From: Mesorhizobium shangrilense | GTDB lineage: Bacteria > Pseudomonadota > Alphaproteobacteria > Rhizobiales > Rhizobiaceae | Direction of reading: 5' to 3' | Length of the DNA stretch: 64,000 nucleotides | Assembly: GCF_028826155.1 (NCBI RefSeq) | Contig: NZ_JAQGPN010000001.1 | Span: 868,001-932,000, forward strand | In this document: piece after piece, positions 8,229 through 17,234 of the stretch | How positions within the stretch are numbered: position 1 is the first letter of the stretch | Layout of the letters: every line of letters starts with the position of its first letter | Made by a program: the position numbers and the translations under genes | Notes under the pieces: generated by a model | Databases searched by the model: none | The model's input: only the letters and a program-made list of their open reading frames with translations | Told to the model about the DNA's origin: nothing

Positions 8229-8953
8229 GATCTTTCCTTCTGCCAGGACTCTACGGTGGTTCGATAGACGTTGCGCATGTGCGCCGACGCGGCTTCCGCG
8301 GCGGCTGCCCCATCGCGCATCTTGAGCGCGGCGAGGATGCGCTGGTGGTCCTTGTGGCTCTGCGCCAGGACGCCCGCGGTCTCAGACGCCATGCGCCGGA
8401 ATTCCAGGCCGATCACGTTCAGGCTCTTGCCGATGCGGGTGAGGAAGGCGTTGCCGCAGCTCTTCCAGAGCACGTCGTGGAAGGCGCTGTCCGATTCCCG
8501 GAATCTCGGCGGGTTGTCCAGGTGCCCGGCCTGGGCGGCCACGATCTCCTCGAGCTTGGCCAGATGCTCGTCGGTGATGTTCTCGGCTGCACGGCGGGCG
8601 ACGTCGGATTCGATCAGCATGCGCGCGTCGTAGAGTTCGTTGAGGTTGCTCTCCTCCAGCGAGATGAAGAAGTGCAGCGGCTCGAGCAGCACGTCGGCGT
8701 CGAGATCGGAGACGAAGGCGCCGCCGCCCTGCCGGGTGCGGATCACGCCGAGGATGGTAAGGCCGCGGATCGCCTCGCGCACGGAGGGCCGGCTCACCTG
8801 CAGCGAAGCGGCGAGTTCGCGCTCCGGCGGAAGCTGGTCGCCCGGCTTCAGGCTGCCGGACTTGACCAGGCCGAGGATGCGTTGCGCCACCTGCTCGGCG
8901 ACGGAGCGGCGGACGATCGGATCCTCGAAATCGCTCATTCTGGGTGCAGCCAT
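8225..8953 (-). CDS. GntR-family regulator, FadR/FCD subgroup (likely rhamnose operon regulator)
   Basis: A 242-residue protein with an N-terminal winged helix ([57 protein letters not shown], residues 17-80) and a helical FCD ligand domain ([18 protein letters not shown]; later [11 protein letters not shown] and [11 protein letters not shown] with the metal-binding His positions). It is embedded in the rhamnose operon between permease and dehydrogenase genes. FCD proteins are usually repressors released by a sugar acid or sugar. Two palindromes of the type expected for this family lie upstream of the operon's first gene (13850-13866 and 13961-13975), so autoregulation is likely. Known rhizobial rhamnose operons use a DeoR-type RhaR instead. 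Confidence 0.88.
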   Translation of the reverse strand: MAAPRMSDFEDPIVRRSVAEQVAQRILGLVKSGSLKPGDQLPPERELAASLQVSRPSVREAIRGLTILGVIRTRQGGGAFVSDLDADVLLEPLHFFISLEESNLNELYDARMLIESDVARRAAENITDEHLAKLEEIVAAQAGHLDNPPRFRESDSAFHDVLWKSCGNAFLTRIGKSLNVIGLEFRRMASETAGVLAQSHKDHQRILAALKMRDGAAAAEAASAHMRNVYRTTVESWQKERS

Positions 8954-8962
8954 GTTCTCCGC

Positions 8963-9949
8963 CTACTCCGGCTGCGGCTTTGCCGGCGCAAGATACTTGC
9001 CGAGATATGCCTTCATGTTCGGGACGAGCACAGAGGCGATCAGCAGGATGCCGATGACGCCCGTCTGGATGTGCCCGGTGATGTTGGAGAGCGCCATCCC
9101 GTTGCGGATGTTCAACACGATGAGGATCGAGAGCAGGGTGCCGAACAGGCTGCCCTTGCCGCCGAAGATGCTGACCCCGCCGAGCAGCACGATGGTGATG
9201 ATGTCGAGCTCGAAGCCGGACGCCATGTCGCCGCGGATCGCCCCGACGCGGGCCGCGTAGAGCAGGCCGGCGATCGCCGAGATCAGGCCCGAGGCGATGA
9301 AGAGCGTCGCCTTCACCCGGTTCACGTCGACGCCGGAGAAGGCGGCCACGTCGCGGTTGTTGCCGATGACGTAGACCTTGCGGCCGAAGGCCGAGAACTG
9401 CAGCACGAAGAGGAGGATCGCGAAGAGGACGACGAAGACGAGCATTGCGAAGGGGAACGGTCCGATCAGGGGCTGCTGGCCGAGCGCGTTGAACCAGGCC
9501 GGGAAGCCGCCGATGCCGCGGTCCTCGACAAGAACACGCGCCAGGCCGCGATAGCCGATCAGCATGGCGAGTGTCACCACCAGCGACGGGATGCCCACCC
9601 GGGTGATCCAGAACGCGTTGAATGCGCCGCAGGCGAGGCCGAGGACCAGCACGATCAGGCAGGCCGCCGGCGCCGGCACGCCGAGCTGGAACAGCCAGCC
9701 GAAGGTGCAGGCGGCAAGGCCCATCACCGAGGCCACCGACAGGTCGATCTCGCCGCTGATGATGATCAGCGTCATGATCAGCGCGACGATGATCTTCTCG
9801 ATGGAGAGCTGGAACAGGTTGATCTGGTTGTTCACGGTCAGGAAGGCCGGAGAGAGGCTGGCATTGATGACGATCGTCACGACGAGGATCGCCAGCAGAA
9901 AACCTTCCCAGCTGAACAGGATCGATTTCAGCCGCGCCATCCCCGTCAC
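8963..9949 (-). CDS. rhaQ: Rhamnose ABC importer permease (RhaQ-like)
   Basis: This CUT2-type inner-membrane permease has 328 residues and about eight to ten hydrophobic segments. The diagnostic loop [22 protein letters not shown] (near 63-84), where EIDLSVAS is the BPD_transp_2 signature, and [28 protein letters not shown] near the C-terminus are typical of ribose/rhamnose-class permeases. It overlaps the other permease by four bases (ATGA at 9946-9949), so the two are translated together and probably form a heterodimer. The assignment to rhamnose rests on the strongly RhaS-like binding protein and rhaM in the same operon. Confidence 0.9.
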   Translation of the reverse strand: MTGMARLKSILFSWEGFLLAILVVTIVINASLSPAFLTVNNQINLFQLSIEKIIVALIMTLIIISGEIDLSVASVMGLAACTFGWLFQLGVPAPAACLIVLVLGLACGAFNAFWITRVGIPSLVVTLAMLIGYRGLARVLVEDRGIGGFPAWFNALGQQPLIGPFPFAMLVFVVLFAILLFVLQFSAFGRKVYVIGNNRDVAAFSGVDVNRVKATLFIASGLISAIAGLLYAARVGAIRGDMASGFELDIITIVLLGGVSIFGGKGSLFGTLLSILIVLNIRNGMALSNITGHIQTGVIGILLIASVLVPNMKAYLGKYLAPAKPQPE

Positions 9950-11004
9950 TCCGCCGCTTGTCGCGAGGCGGTCGCCTCTGCGCCGGCCTTGGCTTCCGCT
10001 CGCGCGCGCTTCTGGCGGAAGTCGAGCAGCTTGCGCATCAGGATGGTGTCGGCCGCGACCGAGAGCAGGATCAGGAAGCCCAGCACCGCTTCGCGCCAGA
10101 ACTCGCTGACCAGCTGCCAGCGGACAAGGCTCGTTTCGAGCAGGTCGACCAGGATCGCGCCAAGCAGCGTGCCTATGACAGTGCCTGAACCGCCAAAAAT
10201 GTTGACGCCGCCGACGACGACGGCCGCGACAGACTTCAGCTCGAAGCCGAGCCCGGCGACCACGGTGATGTTGCCGAAGCGCGAAAGGAACATGAAGCCG
10301 GCGAGGCCTGCGAGCGCGCCCGAGATCAGGAACGCCGTGAAGATGACACGCGCGCTGTTGATGCCGGCCATGACGGCGGCGTCCGGGTTCGATCCCACGG
10401 CATAGAACATGCGCCCGACCCGCAGCCGCGTGAGCGCCAGATGCGCGACGATCACGACCAGCACGGCGACGGCGAAGGTGACGCGTATGTCGATGCCGCC
10501 AATCGAGAAGAGGTTGATGCGCGGAAGCTCCACGATCCAGGCCGGAAGGTCGCCCGTGGTGATTGACTTGGCGCCCGAATAGTCGACCAGCAGCGTCCTG
10601 TAGAGCGCCAGCGTGCCGAGCGTGACGATGATCGACGGGATCTTCGCATAGGCGACCAGCACCCCGTTCACGACCCCGAAGCCCGCGCCGACGAGGATGG
10701 CGTAGAGCACGACGAAGAGCGGATTGAGGTCGGGATGGGCGATGACCAGATTGCCCGTCGCGTAGGCCGTGAAGCCGACCACCGACCCGACCGAAAGGTC
10801 GATGTTGCGCGTGATGACGACCAGCGCCTGGCCGACCGCGATCAGCGCCATGATGGCGACGCTGGTCGAGATGCGGACGAAGAGGCGGGGATCGTAGTAG
10901 TTGTCGATCTGGGTGCCGAAGAAGGCGAGGATCAGCAGGATCACCGCCACCAGCGCGCCGATGCGCAGGACCTGCGGGCTGACGCGGTCGAGAAGGCCGA
11001 GCAT
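9946..11004 (-). CDS. rhaP: Rhamnose ABC importer permease (RhaP-like)
   Basis: Second CUT2 permease of the operon, 352 residues, polytopic, with [23 protein letters not shown] near residue 62 and [30 protein letters not shown] near 255, both characteristic of the family. The C-terminus carries an Ala/Lys/Glu-rich cytosolic tail ([15 protein letters not shown]) that is longer than in many relatives. Its ATG overlaps the stop of the ATPase gene by one base (TGATG, 11002-11006) and its own stop overlaps the start of the next permease, a tightly coupled arrangement expected for subunits of one transporter. Confidence 0.9.
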   Translation of the reverse strand: MLGLLDRVSPQVLRIGALVAVILLILAFFGTQIDNYYDPRLFVRISTSVAIMALIAVGQALVVITRNIDLSVGSVVGFTAYATGNLVIAHPDLNPLFVVLYAILVGAGFGVVNGVLVAYAKIPSIIVTLGTLALYRTLLVDYSGAKSITTGDLPAWIVELPRINLFSIGGIDIRVTFAVAVLVVIVAHLALTRLRVGRMFYAVGSNPDAAVMAGINSARVIFTAFLISGALAGLAGFMFLSRFGNITVVAGLGFELKSVAAVVVGGVNIFGGSGTVIGTLLGAILVDLLETSLVRWQLVSEFWREAVLGFLILLSVAADTILMRKLLDFRQKRARAEAKAGAEATASRQAAE

Positions 11005-12512
11005 CAGGCGGCCTCGCGCCGGGGAGCCTGGCCGGTGGCGAGCGTCATCACGCTCTCCTGCGTGGCCGTGTCGCCGTCGAGAATGCCCATCTGCCGCCCC
11101 TCGCGCATGACCAGGATGCGGTCGGCCAGCGACAGCACCTCCGGCAGGTCGGAGGAGATCACGATGATGGCGACGCCCTTGCGGGCCAGCTCATGGATGA
11201 TGGCGTGGACCTCCGCCTTGGCGCCGACGTCGATCCCGCGCGTCGGCTCGTCGAGGATCAGGATTTTCGGGTCCATGTGCAGCCATTTCGCGAGCATGAC
11301 CTTCTGCTGGTTGCCCCCGGAGAGCTTGCCTACGTCGGTCTCGACATCCGGCGTGCGGATGTTGAGGCGCTTGCGGTAGCTCTCGGCCATGGCGAGTTCC
11401 TGGTCGTGTCGGATGAAGCCGAAGCGTGCAAGGAACCGCTGCAGCGTGGGCAGCGTGGCGTTGGCGTAGATCGGCATGGTCATGGCGAGACCGAGCTTGC
11501 GCCGGTCTTCCGACACATAGGCGATGCCTTCCGCCATGCCGTCCTGCGGCGTCCTCGGCGAGATGATTTTTCCGCCGATCCTGATTGTTCCGGTGTCTGC
11601 CGGCTCGACCCCAAAAATGGAGAGCGCCACGTCGGTGCGGCGGGCGCCGACCAGACCGGCGAAACAGAGCACCTCGCCGGCGCGGAGGTCGAAGCCGACG
11701 TCCGAGAACACGCCCTCGCGACCGAGCCCTTCGACCGACAGCACCACCTCGTCGCGGGCGCTCGACGGAACGCGGGCGAAAAACTGGCCGACGTCGCGGC
11801 CGACCATCTCGGCGATCAGCCTCTCAGGGCTCGTATCGCCTATGGCACGAGTGGAGATGTGGCGGCCGTCGCGCATGACCGTGACGCTGTCGGCAATCTC
11901 GAAGACCTCTTCCAGGCGGTGCGAGATATAGACGACGGCGACGCCCTGCTTCTGCAGCGTCCTGGCGATGGCGAGGAGCTGCCGGGTCTCGTGCGCAGAA
12001 AGCGAAGCGGTCGGCTCGTCCATGATCAGCACGCGCACGTCGAGCGACAGCGCACGCGCGATCTCCACCGCCTGCTGCTCGGCAAGGGTGAGGCCGCTCG
12101 CGGGGCGCTCCACGTCGATGTTGACGCCGAGGCGGGCGAGCAGTGCGCCCGCGTCGGCGCGCGTCTTCGTCCAGTTGACGATCTGGCCCCGGTCACGGTG
12201 GCTGATGAAGATATTCTCGGCGACGTCGAGGTCGGGAAAGACCATCGGCTCCTGATATATCGCAGCGATGCCAAGTGCCTGCGCCTCACGCGGCCCGTTG
12301 ATCACCCGCTTCTCGCCATGGACTGATATATCACCCGAACTCGGCTGATGCACGCCGGTCATGATCTTGATGAGGGTCGACTTGCCGGCGCCGTTCTCGC
12401 CGACGAGCCCATGGATCTCGCCGGGCTGGAGCGCGATCGACAGGCCGTCGAGGGCAGCTGTCATCGCGAAGTTCTTGGAGATGTCGCGCATCTCCAGGAC
12501 GGGTTGGGTCAT
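11004..12512 (-). CDS. rhaT: Rhamnose ABC importer ATPase, two nucleotide-binding domains (RhaT-like)
   Basis: The 502-residue product has two ABC domains, the CUT2 layout. Domain 1: Walker [13 protein letters not shown] near residue 35, Walker [17 protein letters not shown], but a relaxed signature ([15 protein letters not shown]). Domain 2: degenerate Walker A region ([15 protein letters not shown]), intact signature [16 protein letters not shown] and Walker [20 protein letters not shown] 12512 is chosen because [15 protein letters not shown] matches the family N-terminus; the open frame upstream is the translated intergenic repeat at 12539-12672. No strong ribosome site is visible, so translation may be modest. 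Cytosolic, docking onto the RhaP/RhaQ pair. Confidence 0.9.
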   Translation of the reverse strand: MTQPVLEMRDISKNFAMTAALDGLSIALQPGEIHGLVGENGAGKSTLIKIMTGVHQPSSGDISVHGEKRVINGPREAQALGIAAIYQEPMVFPDLDVAENIFISHRDRGQIVNWTKTRADAGALLARLGVNIDVERPASGLTLAEQQAVEIARALSLDVRVLIMDEPTASLSAHETRQLLAIARTLQKQGVAVVYISHRLEEVFEIADSVTVMRDGRHISTRAIGDTSPERLIAEMVGRDVGQFFARVPSSARDEVVLSVEGLGREGVFSDVGFDLRAGEVLCFAGLVGARRTDVALSIFGVEPADTGTIRIGGKIISPRTPQDGMAEGIAYVSEDRRKLGLAMTMPIYANATLPTLQRFLARFGFIRHDQELAMAESYRKRLNIRTPDVETDVGKLSGGNQQKVMLAKWLHMDPKILILDEPTRGIDVGAKAEVHAIIHELARKGVAIIVISSDLPEVLSLADRILVMREGRQMGILDGDTATQESVMTLATGQAPRREAA

Positions 12513-12538
12513 GGCGGAGGCCCGATTGAGATGATGCA

Positions 12539-12672
12539 CGCCCCCTCCACCACACTTCGTGTGGTCCCCCTCCCCCGTAAACGGGGGAGGATCCAGGTCA
12601 TGCAGGCGGTGCCGCCGCAGATCCTCCCCTGCGAAGCGGGGGAGGGGACCACCGAAGGTGGTGGAGGGGGCG
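12539..12672. repeat. Intergenic palindromic repeat, family A copy 1 (between rhaS and rhaT)
   Basis: The 134-bp element is bounded by CGCCCCCTCCACCAC and its complement GTGGTGGAGGGGGCG. Inside are two smaller hairpins (CCCCCTCCCCCGTAAACGGGG and the CTCCCCTGCGAAGCGGGGGAG arm) flanking GGATCCAGGT. The same building blocks recur at 31913-32045 and 62061-62231. It lies between the binding-protein gene and the ATPase gene, 44 bases after the rhaS stop, so a folded transcript would shield the rhaS message or attenuate downstream expression. Confidence 0.85.
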
Positions 12673-12716
12673 GCTGCCTTCATGCTTTCCAATCATATAC
12701 GATGGGCCTGCCGCCT

Positions 12717-13757
12717 CTACTTCGCGGCCGCCTCGACATTGTCCTTGTTGTAGATCGTGAACGGTCCCATCAGGATGCGCTTTGCGTTGGCGCGGCCGGG
12801 ATCGGCCTCGATCTTGTACTCGCCCATGCGGCCGGCGACGAAGGCTTCGCCGATCTCGCCCTTCATCTGGCCCGTGGCCATCAGGTAGGTCGTGTAATAG
12901 GTGAGGTAGCCGAGGTCGCGGAAGTCCCACAGCGCGAATTCGGGCGCGCAGCCGTTCTTCGTGTAGGAGACCATCTCGGACGGCAGGCCGAGGCCCGACA
13001 CCTTGACCTTGTCGCAGAGCCCCTCGTCCTGCATCGCCTTGGCGGTCGCCTGGATGCCGACGGTGGTCGGCGACATGATGAGGCCGAGGTTCGGATACTT
13101 GTCGACCAGCGCCAGCGCGCGGTTGTAACTGACCTCCGACTGGTCGTCGCCATAGACCGTGTCGACCAGCTTGATGTCCTTGTACTTGTCGCCCTTCAGC
13201 GCTTCGACCATGGCCGCGATCCAGGAGTTCTGGTTGGCCGCGTCTGGCGAGGCCGACAGCACCGCCATCTCGCCCTTGCCGCCCAGGATCGAGTGCGCCA
13301 TGTCGGCCATCACCGTGCCGATCGAGCCGAAGTCGACCTGCGCGACGAACACGTCCTCGCCCTTGCCGGACGGGATCGGCGAATCCCACGTCACGACCTT
13401 GGCGCCCGCCTTCTGCGCACCCTCGGCGGCCGGCGCGATCTGGTCGCCGGCGTTGTTCGACAGCATGATGCCGTTCTTGCCCTGGGTGGTCGCGGTCGTG
13501 ATGATCTCGATCTGGCCGGCGACGCTGTTTTCGGGCGTCGGGCCGAGGAAGAGAAGCTCACCAGGGTTCTGCAGTTCCTTGTGCGCCTCCTGGGCGCCCT
13601 CGTTCGCCTGGTCGAAGACCAGGATGCCGAGGAATTTCGGCAAGAGGACGAGATCGGCCTTCTTGCCCTTCTCTGCGTTGATCGCCTGCGCCATGGCGGG
13701 AACGGCCACGCCAACCGCCAGCAGGGCGGCAAGGGCCGCCATCGAAAATCTCTTCAT
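12717..13757 (-). CDS. rhaS: Rhamnose ABC importer periplasmic binding protein
   Basis: RhaS captures L-rhamnose in the periplasm and delivers it to RhaPQ/RhaT. The 346-residue precursor has a Sec signal peptide ([20 protein letters not shown], cleaved near AMAQA). The mature part follows the RhaS subfamily closely: [77 protein letters not shown] and [17 protein letters not shown]. Start 13757 is preceded by GGGAGGAAATGG. It is the first gene of the operon and is separated from the ATPase gene by a palindromic repeat, consistent with higher expression of the binding protein. Note this RhaS is a transporter component, not the E. coli AraC-type regulator of the same name. Confidence 0.95.
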   Translation of the reverse strand: MKRFSMAALAALLAVGVAVPAMAQAINAEKGKKADLVLLPKFLGILVFDQANEGAQEAHKELQNPGELLFLGPTPENSVAGQIEIITTATTQGKNGIMLSNNAGDQIAPAAEGAQKAGAKVVTWDSPIPSGKGEDVFVAQVDFGSIGTVMADMAHSILGGKGEMAVLSASPDAANQNSWIAAMVEALKGDKYKDIKLVDTVYGDDQSEVSYNRALALVDKYPNLGLIMSPTTVGIQATAKAMQDEGLCDKVKVSGLGLPSEMVSYTKNGCAPEFALWDFRDLGYLTYYTTYLMATGQMKGEIGEAFVAGRMGEYKIEADPGRANAKRILMGPFTIYNKDNVEAAAK

Positions 13758-13849
13758 CCATTTCCTCCCGTTCGAATGCGGCTCTCCCTGCCGCACATCG
13801 TACCGCCCGTGTCGGGCGTCTCCTCACGATGCTCACGGTCAACCTATAT

Positions 13850-13866
13850 AATTGGACTGACCAATT
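13850..13866. promoter_or_regulatory. Palindromic operator 1 upstream of rhaS, FCD/GntR type
   Basis: AATTGGACTGACCAATT has six-base arms (AATTGG/CCAATT) and a five-base centre. It lies about 95 bases upstream of the rhaS start. On the minus strand it is followed by the AT-rich ATTATATAGG, a plausible -10 region, so a bound repressor would cover the promoter. The TTGG-N-C-N-G-N-CCAA layout matches operator 2. Confidence 0.6.
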
Positions 13867-13959
13867 CCAAACTTTGCAGCTTTTTGAGGAGGGGTCAAGC
13901 GAGCGGCGCAGGCGAAATGCAAGCGTGTCCACCGCCGCGGCGGCAGTGCTCCGCCCTAA

Positions 13960-14154
13960 TTTTGGTCCGACCAAAGGGCGGATTGCCGTGCGGCCCAATG
14001 GGCGGAGAAAGACAAGCAGCAGATAACCGCGCGCGTGGACGCAGACGTGCTGCACTGGCTCAAGGCGCAGGGCAAGGGCTATCAGGCGCGGATGAACGCC
14101 ATCCTGCGGCGCGAGATGATCGCATCGCTGCGCTCGAGGCGTGACGAACGCTGA
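13960..14154 (+). pseudogene. BrnA-like antitoxin remnant, N-terminally truncated
   Basis: This frame encodes AAQWAEKDKQQITARVDADV then LHWLKAQGKGYQARMNAILR and REM, ending at TGA 14152-14154. The region ITARVDADVLHWLKAQGKGYQARMNAILR is very like the ribbon-helix-helix C-terminal half of BrnA-family antitoxins. The N-terminal half is missing: a stop (TAA 13957-13959) precedes it and no ATG start exists before the motif, only a GTG within it. No BrnT toxin gene is visible beside it. I read it as a decayed toxin-antitoxin fragment in the rhaS-leuB intergenic region; it overlaps operator 2. Confidence 0.55.
13961..13975. promoter_or_regulatory. Palindromic operator 2 upstream of rhaS, FCD/GntR type
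   Basis: TTTGGTCCGACCAAA is a perfect palindrome around one central base, flanked by the outer pair CGCCC (13952-13956) and GGGCG (13976-13980). TTGGTC-N-GACCAA is a classic form for FCD-type GntR regulators. It lies about 110 bases (some ten helical turns) from operator 1, compatible with cooperative binding or looping. Confidence 0.55.
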
Positions 14155-14233
14155 TCGATGAACGGCTTGGGCTTGCGCCGCAGCCGCGCGGCGGTTAGCA
14201 AGACGCCAATTCCATTTATCGAAGGTTGTTCCC

Positions 14234-15346
14234 ATGGCATCGCGCAAACTTCTCCTCCTGCCCGGCGACGGCATCGGCCCGGAGGCGATGGCGGAAGTGA
14301 AAAAGCTGATCGCCGTGATGAACGACAAATTCGGCGCCGGCTTCGAAACCGAGGAAGGGCTGGCCGGCGGCTGCGCCTACGACGCGCACGGACAGGCGAT
14401 CTCGGAAGCCGACATGGCCAAGGCGCTCGCCGCCGACGCCGTGCTGTTCGGCGCGGTCGGCGGCCCCAAGTGGGACAGCGTGCCTTACGAAGTGCGTCCC
14501 GAGGCCGGCCTGCTCAGGCTGCGCAAGGAGATGCAGCTCTTCGCCAACCTTCGCCCGGCGATCTGCTACCCGGCGCTGGCGGCGTCTTCCTCGCTCAAGC
14601 AGGACGTCATCGAAGGCCTCGACATCCTGATCGTGCGCGAGCTGACCGGCGGCGTCTATTTCGGCGAGCCTAAGGAGATCATCGATCTCGGCAACGGCCA
14701 GAAGCGCGGCATCGACACGCAGATCTACGACACCTTCGAGATCGAGCGCATCTCGGGCGTCGCCTTCGAACTGGCCCGCACGCGCAAGAACCACGTCACC
14801 TCGATGGAAAAGCGCAACGTCATGAAGTCGGGCGTGCTGTGGAACGAGGTCGTCACCCAGACGCACAAGGCCAAGTATTCGGACGTCAAGCTCGACCACA
14901 TGCTGGCTGACGCCGGCGGCATGCAGCTCGTGCGCTGGCCCAAGCAGTTCGACGTCATCGTCACCGACAACCTGTTCGGCGACATGCTGTCCGACATCGC
15001 GGCCATGCTGACCGGCTCGATCGGCATGTTGCCCTCGGCGTCGCTCGGCGCGCCGGACGCCCGGACCGGCAGCCGCAAGGCGCTCTACGAGCCGGTGCAC
15101 GGCTCAGCGCCTGATATCGCCGGCAAGGGCATTGCCAACCCCATCGCCATGATCGCCTCCTTCGCCATGTGCCTGCGCTATTCGTTCAACATGGTGGCCG
15201 AGGCGGACCGGCTCGAGGCGGCGATCGCCTCGGTGCTCGACGAAGGCTACCGGACGAAGGACATCATGTCGGAAGGCTGCATCGAGATCGGCACGACCAT
15301 GATGGGCGACAAGCTGGTCGAGAAGTTCCAGTCGCTGCTCGCGTGA
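14234..15346 (+). CDS. leuB: 3-isopropylmalate dehydrogenase
   Basis: LeuB oxidatively decarboxylates 3-isopropylmalate to 2-oxoisocaproate with NAD+, the third step specific to leucine synthesis. The 370 residues contain [13 protein letters not shown] (residues 5-17), AVGGPKWD near 75, the substrate-binding [16 protein letters not shown] near 95, [12 protein letters not shown] near 137, [15 protein letters not shown] near 195 and [30 protein letters not shown] near 243-272 with the metal-binding Asp residues. Length and motifs are normal. It stands alone, preceded by the antitoxin remnant and followed by a ZIP transporter gene 55 bases on. Confidence 0.98.
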   Translation: MASRKLLLLPGDGIGPEAMAEVKKLIAVMNDKFGAGFETEEGLAGGCAYDAHGQAISEADMAKALAADAVLFGAVGGPKWDSVPYEVRPEAGLLRLRKEMQLFANLRPAICYPALAASSSLKQDVIEGLDILIVRELTGGVYFGEPKEIIDLGNGQKRGIDTQIYDTFEIERISGVAFELARTRKNHVTSMEKRNVMKSGVLWNEVVTQTHKAKYSDVKLDHMLADAGGMQLVRWPKQFDVIVTDNLFGDMLSDIAAMLTGSIGMLPSASLGAPDARTGSRKALYEPVHGSAPDIAGKGIANPIAMIASFAMCLRYSFNMVAEADRLEAAIASVLDEGYRTKDIMSEGCIEIGTTMMGDKLVEKFQSLLA

Positions 15347-15401
15347 TGGCCGGCGCTTCCTGCATTCGATGAGCATCGCGTGACGAGGGGGAACTGAGCG
15401 C

Positions 15402-16253
15402 ATGGGCGAATTGTTCGGCCCCAATGTGATGATCGCGCTTGCGATCACGCTTGGCGCCGGCATCGCCACGGTTTTCGGCTCGTTCCTCGTCGTCTTCGCC
15501 CGTCACACCAATACGCGCCTGCTCGCCTTCGGCCTTGCCTTCGCGGGCGGCGCAATGGTCTACGTCTCGCTGGTCGAGATCTTCTACAAGGCGCAGGTCG
15601 CCTTCGCACAGTCGCTGCCGGACAAGCAGGCATACGCCTGGGCGACGCTCTGGTTCTTCGTCGGGGTTATGATGCTGGTCGTGATCGACCGGCTGGTGCC
15701 CAATCCGCATGCCTCGATGGACAGCGACCAGATCAGGAGCTTCGCCGGCGAAGCCGATCTGCCGCATGCCGGCATGACGATAGTCGACCGCCAGCGCGAG
15801 CAGCTTCTGCGGCGTGTCGGCCTGATGGCCGCGCTGGCCATCACGGCGCACAATCTGCCCGAAGGTCTGGCGACCTTTTTCGCCACGCTGGAAAGCCCTG
15901 TCGTAGGCCTGCCGCTGGCACTTGCCATCGCCATCCACAACATCCCCGAGGGGGTGTCGATCGCCGTGCCCGTCTTCTACGCGACTGGCTCCAAGACGAA
16001 GGCGGTTCTCGCCTCGCTGATCTCGGGCCTTGCGGAAGTCGTCGGGGCTGTCGTCGGCTACCTGATCCTGGCGCCGTTCCTCTCTGATGCCGTCTTCGGC
16101 GCGGTGTTCGGACTTATCGCCGGCGCCATGGTCTATCTGGCGCTGGACGAACTGCTGCCCGCTTCGCGCGCCTACGCCAAGGGCCACGAGACCGTGTACG
16201 GAATGGTCATCGGCATGGCGGCGATCGCGGCCAGTCTCGTGCTGTTCCGCTAG
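15402..16253 (+). CDS. zupT: ZIP-family zinc/divalent metal importer (ZupT-like)
   Basis: A 283-residue inner-membrane protein with eight predicted helices. The ZIP metal-site motifs are present in paired form: AHNLPEGLATF near residue 149 and IHNIPEGVSIAVP near 181, giving the HNxPE pairs that bind zinc in the transport path. An early VSLVEIFYKAQ segment and a cytoplasmic loop between helices 3 and 4 (residues about 98-130) are typical of ZupT, and the length is slightly above the E. coli protein. ZupT has broad divalent metal specificity, so zinc is the likely but not proven main substrate. No Zur-like box is evident upstream. Confidence 0.9.
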   Translation: MGELFGPNVMIALAITLGAGIATVFGSFLVVFARHTNTRLLAFGLAFAGGAMVYVSLVEIFYKAQVAFAQSLPDKQAYAWATLWFFVGVMMLVVIDRLVPNPHASMDSDQIRSFAGEADLPHAGMTIVDRQREQLLRRVGLMAALAITAHNLPEGLATFFATLESPVVGLPLALAIAIHNIPEGVSIAVPVFYATGSKTKAVLASLISGLAEVVGAVVGYLILAPFLSDAVFGAVFGLIAGAMVYLALDELLPASRAYAKGHETVYGMVIGMAAIAASLVLFR

Positions 16254-16355
16254 ACGTCAGAGCTGCCCCGCAAACCAGCCGCACTTCGTTGTGTTGCCTC
16301 CTGGAGGGCGAGCGGCGGCAAGCGGGCGTGAAAATTCACGCTGCGGACAAGCGGT

Positions 16356-16802
16356 TCACACGAAGCCGATAAATCTGCCGCAAAGCAGCGCGCCACTCCA
16401 CAGCACGAGGGAGGCGGCCGCCAGGAGACGCAACCCGCTTCCGCCGCGCCTTTCGAGCTGCACGAACAGCAGCAGATTGAAGCCGGCGAGGGCGATCAGC
16501 CCGAGCTTCAGCTGGAAGACCGGCATGAACGCGTATTCGGATGCGCGGACGGAGAACAGCAGCAGGCCGGTGACCACCGCGCCCGCAAAGGCCACGAATG
16601 CGATCCGCCGCATCAAGACGATGAATGCCTTGCCGCCCGGCGGGCGCAACGCGCCGAGAACGCTGAGGTCGAGCAGGATCACGGAGGTGAACAGCCCGCC
16701 GATGGCGGCGATGTGCAGCGCGTTGACGATAGGGTAGGCGGCGAACGAGGCCTTGAGCAGGCGAACCAGGCCAAGCTGCTCGATTCCCTGCAGCAACTCC
16801 AT
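16356..16802 (-). CDS. Small four-helix membrane protein (DUF6644-like)
   Basis: The product has 148 residues and four hydrophobic helices (about 24-45, 65-88, 95-115 and 125-145), with a Pro-Gly-Gly loop (LRPPGGKAFI) after the first. It resembles small membrane proteins encoded beside DUF6152 exported proteins. The function is unknown. It starts five bases after the stop of the 16808-17182 gene, so the two form an operon and probably act together at the inner membrane. Confidence 0.7.
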   Translation of the reverse strand: MELLQGIEQLGLVRLLKASFAAYPIVNALHIAAIGGLFTSVILLDLSVLGALRPPGGKAFIVLMRRIAFVAFAGAVVTGLLLFSVRASEYAFMPVFQLKLGLIALAGFNLLLFVQLERRGGSGLRLLAAASLVLWSGALLCGRFIGFV

Positions 16803-16807
16803 TCGGG

Positions 16808-17182
16808 TCAGGCCGGCGGGACGCGGTCGGGATAGACGTCGTAGTTCTTGCCGTTGACCGTGATGCGCACGGCCTTCATCCGCTTCTCGTTGTGATCGAT
16901 GGAGCGGTTGCCGATGGCGATCACTTCGTCGCCGGGTTTGGCGACGTCCTCGGTGAAGCCGGCGGCGATGGTGCGCGAGGGCGGAGCGAGCTCGACGCGC
17001 CAGATCTGGCCTTCGGCGTCGACGTCCAGCGTCGCATGCGGATTGCCGATGTAGATCTTGGTGATCTTGCCGGTCAGCTTGAACATGCCCTCCTCAGTCC
17101 ACGACCAGCCATGATGGGCGAGGGCAGGGATTGCCGCTGTCACGAGAACGCCGGCGAGCGCGAGCCCGCGAAGAGAGATCAT
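16808..17182 (-). CDS. Exported DUF6152-like protein
   Basis: A 124-residue precursor with a Sec signal peptide (MISLRGLALAGVLVTAAIPA, cleavage near ALA-HH), immediately followed by the HHGWSWTEEG motif that would place two His at the mature N-terminus. The rest is a small beta-rich domain (FKLTGKITKIYIGNPHATLDV ... GDEVIAIGNRS). This is the pattern of DUF6152 proteins. An N-terminal HH pair followed by a beta domain suggests metal binding, but that is inference. It is co-transcribed with the small membrane protein downstream. Confidence 0.75.
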   Translation of the reverse strand: MISLRGLALAGVLVTAAIPALAHHGWSWTEEGMFKLTGKITKIYIGNPHATLDVDAEGQIWRVELAPPSRTIAAGFTEDVAKPGDEVIAIGNRSIDHNEKRMKAVRITVNGKNYDVYPDRVPPA

Positions 17183-17234
17183 GGTTCACCTCCTGCCACC
17201 CACGGCCGCCAGACTAGGCCGATGGGCGGCGGGG

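Noticed and set aside
8279..10405. Very long open frame on the plus strand opposite the rhamnose regulator and permease genes
   Set aside because: Its translation is rich in Asp, Glu, Gln, His and Arg without any fold or motif, as expected for the antisense of GC-rich coding DNA. The minus-strand genes have clear domains and start/stop overlaps.
12513..12692. N-terminal extension of the RhaT-like ATPase through the intergenic repeat
   Set aside because: The extension is a translated palindromic repeat (Pro/Gly/Arg-rich) and the family N-terminus begins at MTQPVLEM.
13829..14026. 65-codon plus-strand frame in the rhaS-leuB gap
   Set aside because: It covers both operators, has no convincing family and is in a different frame from the clear antitoxin-like remnant.
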